From an uncultured Prevotella sp. (GTDB taxonomy: Bacteria; Bacteroidota; Bacteroidia; Bacteroidales; Bacteroidaceae), in the NCBI GenBank assembly GCA_900544825.1, contig UQWP01000046.1, forward strand, positions 1-28,299: DNA of 28,299 nt, in the 5' to 3' direction. Below, one piece after another: positions 22,925-28,299 of the stretch. The notes under the pieces are model-generated. The model was not told where the DNA came from, did no database searches, and saw nothing but the letters and a program-made list of their open reading frames with translations. Both the position numbers and the translations under genes were made by a program. How positions within the stretch are numbered: position 1 is the stretch's first letter; each line of letters starts with the position of its first letter.

Positions 22925-24034
22925 ATGAAACATCTCAAGCAATTCCTCTTGATGGCGATGCTGCTCTTCACGCTGGCACCTCTGCAGGTATCGGCCAAGG
23001 AAAACATCGACGTGAAAGAGATATTGTGGGGTCATATCAAGGATTCTTATGAATGGCATATCACAAAGGTGGGAGACCATCCCGTAGTGATTCATCTGCC
23101 TGTCATCGTAAACACCACCACAGGCTGGCACGTGTTCTGCAGCAGCGAATTCTCGGAAGAGAAGGATGCCAATGGAGACCGTCCGGGCCCTTATAATCTG
23201 GTGATCAAGAACGCTGATGCGCAGGCGAATCCCAACAAGATAGTAGAGAAGGTGGGAGGCCAGGAGGTTCGTCCGCTTGACATCTCCATCACGAAGACCG
23301 TCTGCGTGCTCTTCATCGATGCTATCATACTGTTGTTGTGTATCCTGATACCAGCCCGCTGGTGCAGGAAACACAAGGTGGATGACCCTGCACCAAAGGG
23401 ATTTGTGGGACTGATGCACATGTTCATCATGTCGGTATATACCGATGTAATTGAGGCCACTCTGGGTAAGGAAGCCCCAAAGTACGCACCATGGTTGCTT
23501 ACTTGCTTCTTCTTCATCTTCGTGGCGAACATCATGGGTATCGTACCATTCCCTCCGGGTGGTGGTAACCTGACGGGTAATATCGCCTGCACCGTATTCT
23601 TCGGTGTAACGACATTCCTGATCACCAACTTCACCGGTACCAAGGAATACTGGAAGGAAATCTTCTGGCCGGAGGTACCAACGTGGTTGAAGGTGCCAGT
23701 GCCACTGATGCCATTCATCGAGCTCTTCGGAATCTTCACGAAACCGCTGGCTCTGATTATCCGACTCTTCGCCAACATGATGGCGGGTCACGCCATCGCA
23801 CTTTCGTTTGCGGCTATCATTTTCATCATGTTCAACATCAGTGAGAATGCTATCGCCAACTATGTGGCAGGTACGGGTATGACAATAGTAAGTGTTGCGA
23901 TGAGCGCCTTTATGATGCTCCTCGAAGTATTGGTAAGCTACATTCAGGCATTGGTATTCACCATGCTGAGTGCAGTATTCATCTCGCTGGCTCATGTAAA
24001 GTCTCATGAGGCTGAGCCAGAAATCGTAAAATAG
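22925..24034 (+). CDS. atpB: ATP synthase Fo subunit a, with signal peptide and periplasmic extension
   Basis: A 369-aa proton-channel stator of Fo. The essential arginine is Arg-280 in LALIIRLFANMMAGH, and the final helices (EVLVSYIQALVFTMLSAVF) are typical. The protein is about 100 residues longer than E. coli subunit a (271 aa). The surplus is an N-terminal signal peptide (MKHLKQFLLMAMLLFTLAPLQVSA) and a polar domain to about residue 120 (including GWHVFCSSEF), which would lie in the periplasm. I recall such extensions from other Bacteroidota. The function of the extra domain is unknown. Confidence 0.95.
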   Translation: MKHLKQFLLMAMLLFTLAPLQVSAKENIDVKEILWGHIKDSYEWHITKVGDHPVVIHLPVIVNTTTGWHVFCSSEFSEEKDANGDRPGPYNLVIKNADAQANPNKIVEKVGGQEVRPLDISITKTVCVLFIDAIILLLCILIPARWCRKHKVDDPAPKGFVGLMHMFIMSVYTDVIEATLGKEAPKYAPWLLTCFFFIFVANIMGIVPFPPGGGNLTGNIACTVFFGVTTFLITNFTGTKEYWKEIFWPEVPTWLKVPVPLMPFIELFGIFTKPLALIIRLFANMMAGHAIALSFAAIIFIMFNISENAIANYVAGTGMTIVSVAMSAFMMLLEVLVSYIQALVFTMLSAVFISLAHVKSHEAEPEIVK

Positions 24035-24078
24035 AATTATAAACAAAGAAAATATTAACAACTTAAATTATTAAGATT

Positions 24079-24318
24079 ATGTTATCACTTTTATTAGCAG
24101 CAGAGATTGCAAAGTTGGGTGCCGCAGTAGGCGCAGGTTTGGCCGCTATTGGCGCAGGTATTGGTATCGGTCGCATTGGTGGCCAGGCTATGGACGCTAT
24201 GGCTCGTCAGCCAGAGAAGATGGGCGATCTCCGTTCTTCAATGATCATCGCAGCTGCGTTGGTTGAGGGTGTTGCGTTCTTCGCAGTCATCATCGCCATC
24301 TTGGCTATCGTTATGTAA
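24079..24318 (+). CDS. atpE: ATP synthase Fo subunit c
   Basis: A 79-aa hairpin that forms the rotating ring. The first helix has the Gly/Ala-rich packing run (GAAVGAGLAAIGAGIGIGRI), the loop RQPEKM is the F1-contact loop (43-48), and the ion carboxylate is Glu-63 in ALVEGVAFF. The residue after Glu-63 is Gly rather than the Ser/Thr of Na+-specific rings, and no Gln stands at the matching first-helix position, so H+ coupling is inferred. A compound RNA hairpin follows directly (24332-24429). Confidence 0.97.
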   Translation: MLSLLLAAEIAKLGAAVGAGLAAIGAGIGIGRIGGQAMDAMARQPEKMGDLRSSMIIAAALVEGVAFFAVIIAILAIVM

Positions 24319-24331
24319 TAAAAGGAATATT

Positions 24332-24429
24332 ACCCTTCCCGCCGCGATTCATTCTCACGAATCTGAAGGATGCTCCCGATATCTGATGCTCTCGGGATGT
24401 GTTCTATCTGTTTGTGAGGGCGGGTGGGT
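24332..24429 (+). promoter_or_regulatory. Compound hairpin between atpE and atpF
   Basis: Collinear arms pair as ACCC (24332-24335) with GGGT (24426-24429), CCCGCC (24338-24343) with GGCGGG (24419-24424), CTCAC (24354-24358) with GTGAG (24414-24418), and TCCCGA (24374-24379) with TCGGGA (24392-24397). That gives 21 pairs in one long interrupted stem. There is no T-tract right after it. A role as mRNA stabiliser, processing site or partial terminator that raises atpE over the later genes is inferred. Confidence 0.6.
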
Positions 24430-24486
24430 GATCTTTTCCAGAGTTAGTTAAAATAAAACGTTTAAGTAAAACTTTAACCAGTATAT

Positions 24487-24987
24487 ATGGATTTATTGAT
24501 TCCTGATAGCGGTTTGCTTTTTTGGATGACACTGGTCTTTATCATCGTCTTCATCATCCTCTGGAAGGCTGGATTTCCAGCCATCATCAAGATGGTGACC
24601 GACCGTAAGGCCTACATCGACGAGAGCTTGCGTAAAGCTCACGAAGCCAACGAGAAGCTTGCCAATATCCAAAAAGAAGGTGAATCCATCTTGCAGGAAG
24701 CTCGCGAGAAGCAGGCTGCCATCCTCAAGGAGGCTGCCGATACCCGCGATGCCATCGTAGAGAAAGCACAGGACAAGGCTCGCGAAGAGGGTGCCCGTCT
24801 GCTCTCTGACGCCAAGGCGCAGATTGAGACAGAAAAGCAGAATGCCATCCGCGAAATCCGTGGACAGGTGGCCGAGCTCTCTGTTCAGATTGCAGAAAAG
24901 GTGCTCAAGGCTAAGCTCTCTGACGACAAGGCACAGATGGATATGATAAATCGACTGCTGGACGAGGTTTCTTCTGATAACAAATAG
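24487..24987 (+). CDS. atpF: ATP synthase Fo subunit b
   Basis: A 166-aa peripheral stalk protein: one N-terminal membrane helix (about 9-31, LLFWMTLVFIIVFIILWKAG), then a long Ala/Glu/Lys coiled coil (EKLANIQKEGESILQEAREK and onward) and a C-terminal part that meets delta. It holds the alpha-beta head still against subunit a. Length is normal. It is separated from atpE by 168 bases carrying the compound hairpin and from atpH by only 8. Confidence 0.96.
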   Translation: MDLLIPDSGLLFWMTLVFIIVFIILWKAGFPAIIKMVTDRKAYIDESLRKAHEANEKLANIQKEGESILQEAREKQAAILKEAADTRDAIVEKAQDKAREEGARLLSDAKAQIETEKQNAIREIRGQVAELSVQIAEKVLKAKLSDDKAQMDMINRLLDEVSSDNK

Positions 24988-24995
24988 TAAAGCTT

Positions 24996-25532
24996 ATGGA
25001 TATAGGTGTAATATCGGTGCGTTATGCCCGTGCCCTCATCAAGGCTGCACTCAGCATGAAGCTCGAAGATCAGGTGTACCAGGAGATGCAGACGCTCTAC
25101 AAGAGCTACATCGACGTGCCTGAACTGAGATTTACGATAGACAACCCTATGCTTTCAAAGGACAAGAAGCAGGCTCTTCTCACCACAGCCCTGGGCAAGA
25201 ACCCATCGGATCTGAGCAAGAAGTTCATCGCACTCGTCCTGAAAGAGGATAGGGAGAGCACCCTGCAATTCATGGCTGCTTCGTATATCACTCTTTACAG
25301 GAAACAGAAGAACATCATCCGCGGTAAGCTGATCACCGCCACTGCCGTTGATGCCTCTACGGAGGAGAAGATGCGCAAGATGGTGGAGCAGAGAACGCAA
25401 GGTACTGTGGAGTTCAAGACTGAGGTGAACCCTGAACTGATTGGTGGTTTCATCCTTGAGTATGATACTTACAGAATGGATGCGAGCGTAAAGACTAAGC
25501 TCAACAACATTCTGACACAGCTCAAAAAGTAG
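24996..25532 (+). CDS. atpH: ATP synthase F1 subunit delta (OSCP)
   Basis: A 178-aa protein capping the head and binding subunit b. The N-terminal helical domain begins ISVRYARALIKAA and ends near residue 105. The C-terminal domain has IIRGKLITATAVD and the family signature region (VEFKTEVNPELIGGFILEYD, 139-158). Normal length; starts 8 bases after atpF, so coupled translation is likely. Confidence 0.96.
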   Translation: MDIGVISVRYARALIKAALSMKLEDQVYQEMQTLYKSYIDVPELRFTIDNPMLSKDKKQALLTTALGKNPSDLSKKFIALVLKEDRESTLQFMAASYITLYRKQKNIIRGKLITATAVDASTEEKMRKMVEQRTQGTVEFKTEVNPELIGGFILEYDTYRMDASVKTKLNNILTQLKK

Positions 25533-25538
25533 GAGATA

Positions 25539-25559
25539 AGTGAAGAGTGAAGAACGATG
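25539..25559. repeat. Heptamer array between atpH and atpA
   Basis: AGTGAAG twice, then AACGATG. The same units open the array at 22044-22071 after atpD. Confidence 0.75.
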
Positions 25560-25625
25560 AGAGAATAATTCAAGTGCTTTACTCTTTATGAATTTCTAAT
25601 TTTAAAATTTTAAAGTAAATAAACA

Positions 25626-27212
25626 ATGTCAGATAAAATTAAACCAAGTGAGGTGTCTGAAGTGCTTCAGCAGCAGCTCCAGGAGGTGAATGGCTCTCAG
25701 CAGTTTGACGAGGTAGGTACCGTGCTTACCGTCAGCGATGGCGTGGCTCGTATCTACGGTCTTCGCAATGCAGAGGCTAATGAGCTTCTTGAGTTCGAGA
25801 ACGGCACGATGGCTATCGTCATGAACCTCGAGGAAGACAATGTAGGTTGTGTCCTCTTAGGTCCTACTGCTGGCATCAAGGAGGGACAGAGCGTGAAGCG
25901 TACTCACCGTATCGCTTCTATCCGCGTGAACGACAACTTCTTAGGTCGTGTCGTTAACCCTCTGGGGCAGGCTATCGATGGTCTGGGTGATATCGATCTC
26001 ACTGGCGCTTTCGAGATGCCTTTGGATCGTAAGGCTCCTGGTGTGATCTATCGTCAGCCAGTAAAGGAGCCTCTCCAGACAGGTTTGAAGGCTGTCGATT
26101 CCATGATTCCTATCGGTCGTGGACAGCGTGAGTTGATCATCGGCGACCGTCAGACCGGTAAGACTGCCATCGCAGTGGATACCATCATCAACCAGAAGAG
26201 TTTCTATGAGGCAGGCAAGCCTGTATATTGTATCTATGTAGCCATCGGCCAGAAAGCATCTACCGTTGCAGCATTGGTACAGAACCTGAAGGAGCACGGC
26301 GCCCTGCCATATACCATCATCGTAAGTGCTACCGCTGCCGATCCTGCAGCCATGCAGTATTACGCACCATTCGCCGGTGCAGCCATCGGTGAGTACTTCC
26401 GCGACCGTGGTTACTCAGCCCTCGTAGTATATGATGACTTGAGTAAGCAGGCTGTGGCTTATCGTGAGGTATCCCTGATCCTCCGCCGTCCATCAGGACG
26501 TGAGGCTTATCCTGGTGATGTGTTCTATCTCCACTCTCGTCTGTTGGAGCGTGCCGCTCGTATCAACGACCAGCAGGAGGTAGCCGAGCAGATGAACGAC
26601 CTTCCTGAGTGCCTGAAGGGCAAGGTGAAGGGTGGCGGTTCCTTGACTGCCCTCCCAATCATCGAGACCCAGGCTGGTGACGTTTCTGCCTACATCCCAA
26701 CCAACGTGATCTCTATCACCGATGGTCAGATCTTCCTCGAGACCGATCTCTTCAACCAGGGTTTCCGCCCAGCTATCAACGTAGGTATCTCTGTATCTCG
26801 TGTAGGTGGTTCTGCCCAGATCAAGAGTATGAAGAAGGTGGCTGGTACCCTGAAGATCGATATGGCTCAGTATCGTGAGCTGGAGGCATTCTCTAAGTTC
26901 TCTAGCGATATGGATGCCGTAACAGCGATGACACTGGACCGTGGTAGAAAGAACGACCAGTTGCTGGTTCAGCCTCAGTATCGCCCTATGCCAGTGGGCG
27001 AGCAGGTGGCTATCCTCTATTGTGGTGTGCACGGATTGATGCACGACGTGCCTATGGATAAGGTTCGCGAGTGCCAGGATCAGTTCCTCGACGCTATGCG
27101 CAGCCAGCACGCCGACGTAATCGAGACTTTGGCTGATGGTAAGCTCACTGACGATTGCATCGCGGCAATCAAGGATACCATGGCTAATGTAGCAGGACAA
27201 TATAAAGCGTAA
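25626..27212 (+). CDS. atpA: ATP synthase F1 subunit alpha
   Basis: A 528-aa non-catalytic nucleotide-binding subunit. Walker A is GDRQTGKT (173-180), and Arg-392 in VSRVGGSAQ is the arginine finger reaching the beta active site. ALPIIETQAGDVSAYIPTN is the usual conserved core. Compared with E. coli there is a small insertion at about 315-336 (QQEVAEQMNDLPECLKG), which I take as a lineage feature. It is followed by atpG after 6 bases. Confidence 0.98.
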   Translation: MSDKIKPSEVSEVLQQQLQEVNGSQQFDEVGTVLTVSDGVARIYGLRNAEANELLEFENGTMAIVMNLEEDNVGCVLLGPTAGIKEGQSVKRTHRIASIRVNDNFLGRVVNPLGQAIDGLGDIDLTGAFEMPLDRKAPGVIYRQPVKEPLQTGLKAVDSMIPIGRGQRELIIGDRQTGKTAIAVDTIINQKSFYEAGKPVYCIYVAIGQKASTVAALVQNLKEHGALPYTIIVSATAADPAAMQYYAPFAGAAIGEYFRDRGYSALVVYDDLSKQAVAYREVSLILRRPSGREAYPGDVFYLHSRLLERAARINDQQEVAEQMNDLPECLKGKVKGGGSLTALPIIETQAGDVSAYIPTNVISITDGQIFLETDLFNQGFRPAINVGISVSRVGGSAQIKSMKKVAGTLKIDMAQYRELEAFSKFSSDMDAVTAMTLDRGRKNDQLLVQPQYRPMPVGEQVAILYCGVHGLMHDVPMDKVRECQDQFLDAMRSQHADVIETLADGKLTDDCIAAIKDTMANVAGQYKA

Positions 27213-27218
27213 TAGCCT

Positions 27219-28193
27219 ATGCCGTCGTTAAAAGAGATTAAGACTCGCATCGCCAGCGTCAACAGTACCCGTAAGATTACGAGTGCGATGAAGATGGTGG
27301 CATCCAGCAAGTTGCATCATGCTCAGGTAGCAATCCAGAATATGCTGCCTTATGAGAATATGCTGGAGCATATCCTGAAGAGCTTCCTGGTGAGTACTCC
27401 GAATGTGGACCATGAGTTGCAGGTGGAGCACAAGGAAATCAAGAGTGTGGCTCTCATCGTATATAGCTCTAACAGCAGCTTGTGCGGTGGATTCAATTCC
27501 AACGTCATCAAGATGATGATTCAGGCGGTGGACGAGTATAAGGCTCATGGCATTGACGACATCACGGTATATCCTATCGGCAGAAAGGTGGCTGAGAAGG
27601 CACAGAAGCTGGGTTTGAAGATTGGCGGTAACTTCATGGATCTCGCCGATCATCCTAATTCAAGCGCTTGTGCCGACATCGCCCGCAAGCTTGCCAAGCA
27701 GTATGCAGCTGGCGAACTCGACAAGGTGGAGATGATCTATCACCACTTCAAGAGTGCCGGTTCGCAGATCCTGACCCAGAAGACTTTCCTGCCTATCGAC
27801 CTCAGCACTGAGGTGATAGGAGAGGACAACGACCGTGACCTCACATCGAATGTGGCTACGGCGAAGGCTCAGGAGTATCTGCGCAAGAAGCAGGCTAGTG
27901 AGGATGAAAGACAGCGTGCTGAGGCACATCCTCTGAACGATGACTTCATCGTGGAGCCGGATCTGGAGACTGTTTTGGGAGTATTGATTCCTAAGCAGCT
28001 TCATCTGATGGTTTACACTGCTTTGTTGGATAGTCAGGCGAGTGAGCATGCTGCCCGTATGGTTGCCATGCAGACTGCTACGGATAATGCCGATGAACTC
28101 TTGCGTGAACTGAATCTTCAGTACAACAAGAGTCGTCAACAGGCCATTACGAATGAATTGCTCGATATTGTGGGAGGTAGCGTGAATAACTAA
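27219..28193 (+). CDS. atpG: ATP synthase F1 subunit gamma
   Basis: A 324-aa central shaft. The N-terminal helix (LKEIKTRIASVNSTRKITSA, MKMVASSKL) and the C-terminal helix (SEHAARMVAMQTATDNADEL, LQYNKSRQQAITNELLDIV) form the rotating coiled coil; the middle is the Rossmann-like domain (LCGGFNSNV). E. coli gamma is 287 aa; the added length is mainly a charged insertion at about 205-245 (DNDRDLTSNVATAKAQEYLR, KKQASEDERQRAE). Last gene of the operon; its stop is 25 bases before the terminator. Confidence 0.97.
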   Translation: MPSLKEIKTRIASVNSTRKITSAMKMVASSKLHHAQVAIQNMLPYENMLEHILKSFLVSTPNVDHELQVEHKEIKSVALIVYSSNSSLCGGFNSNVIKMMIQAVDEYKAHGIDDITVYPIGRKVAEKAQKLGLKIGGNFMDLADHPNSSACADIARKLAKQYAAGELDKVEMIYHHFKSAGSQILTQKTFLPIDLSTEVIGEDNDRDLTSNVATAKAQEYLRKKQASEDERQRAEAHPLNDDFIVEPDLETVLGVLIPKQLHLMVYTALLDSQASEHAARMVAMQTATDNADELLRELNLQYNKSRQQAITNELLDIVGGSVNN

Positions 28194-28217
28194 GCTTCCC
28201 GTAGTTGTTATATTATT

Positions 28218-28256
28218 AAAGAGGTAACTTGTTGGCCCAGGTTACCTCTTTTGTTT
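28218..28256 (+). terminator. atp operon terminator
   Basis: AAAGAGGTAAC (28218-28228) pairs perfectly with GTTACCTCTTT (28241-28251), 12-base loop, then TGTTT. It is the strongest terminator in the window and closes the nine-gene operon. Confidence 0.9.
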
Positions 28257-28265
28257 GACTAGCAT

Positions 28266-28299
28266 GTGTGTTGTCTAATGGGTGCAAGTCCCTAACGAG
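28266..28299 (+). mobile_element. Possible 5' end of a group II intron (runs out of the window)
   Basis: GTGTG at 28266-28270 fits the group II 5' consensus GUGYG. About ten bases later comes GGGTGCAAGTCCCTAACGAG (28280-28299), which resembles domain I sequence of many bacterial group II introns (hairpin GGG-TGCAAGT-CCC). The position 14 bases after a terminator hairpin suits class C introns, which insert behind terminators. Only 34 bases are visible. Confidence 0.4.

Noticed and set aside
22916..24061. 381-codon minus-strand ORF
   Set aside because: Antisense to atpB; product rich in His, Tyr and Asp with no family features.
24263..24451. 62-codon ORF overlapping the end of atpE
   Set aside because: Runs through the compound hairpin, out of frame with atpE, with no ribosome site or family features.

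Overview
The window reads as a chromosomal segment of a Bacteroidales bacterium, most likely Prevotellaceae (Prevotella/Segatella type). The clues are Bacteroidota-style promoters (a TAnnTTTG -7 element, in the best cases with TTG 18-20 bases upstream), few Shine-Dalgarno sequences, a DUF5689-type lipoprotein next to a TonB-dependent receptor, a smalltalk-type micro-protein, an HU-like protein with a Gly/Asp-rich tail, and an F-type ATP synthase operon ordered beta-epsilon-(membrane protein)-a-c-b-delta-alpha-gamma. I cannot confirm the species without a database.

Left part (1-6.6 kb, all minus strand): a replication-like, mobile-element-flavoured block. In transcription order it holds a small basic/acidic protein with an HTH-like centre, a replication-initiator-like protein, a T7-gp4-type primase-helicase, an unknown 143-150 aa protein, an M15 zinc peptidase, a 32-aa smalltalk-type protein and an HU-like protein. 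The initiator-like gene contains a very AT-rich tract with a perfect 15-bp tandem duplication, flanked by 22-bp imperfect inverted repeats, which resembles an origin placed inside its initiator gene. The spacers hold dispersed CGCAGATT-type repeats and nested inverted repeats.

Middle (6.6-15.1 kb): a spacer with a possible small plus-strand transcript, then a coherent cell-envelope nuclease locus. A TonB-dependent receptor, a DUF5689-like OB-fold lipoprotein, a double-OB-fold lipoprotein with a jelly-roll-like end, and a secreted DNA/RNA non-specific endonuclease run on the minus strand. A secreted endonuclease/exonuclease/phosphatase-family enzyme diverges from a shared promoter region. The simplest reading is a system that binds, cuts and imports extracellular nucleic acid or its products. 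This is my best candidate for an under-described system. A broken DUF5053-like gene follows.

Right part (15.2-28.3 kb): housekeeping genes. These are rpsA (minus), nhaD (Na+/H+ antiporter), pfkA (with Asn where the Mg-binding Asp is expected) and the complete nine-gene atp operon with its own promoter, a long structured leader, a compound hairpin between atpE and atpF, and a strong terminator. Immediately after that terminator the window ends in what looks like the first bases of a group II intron.

A theme across the window is that many gene junctions carry short arrays with an exact 7-base period but unrelated unit sequences.
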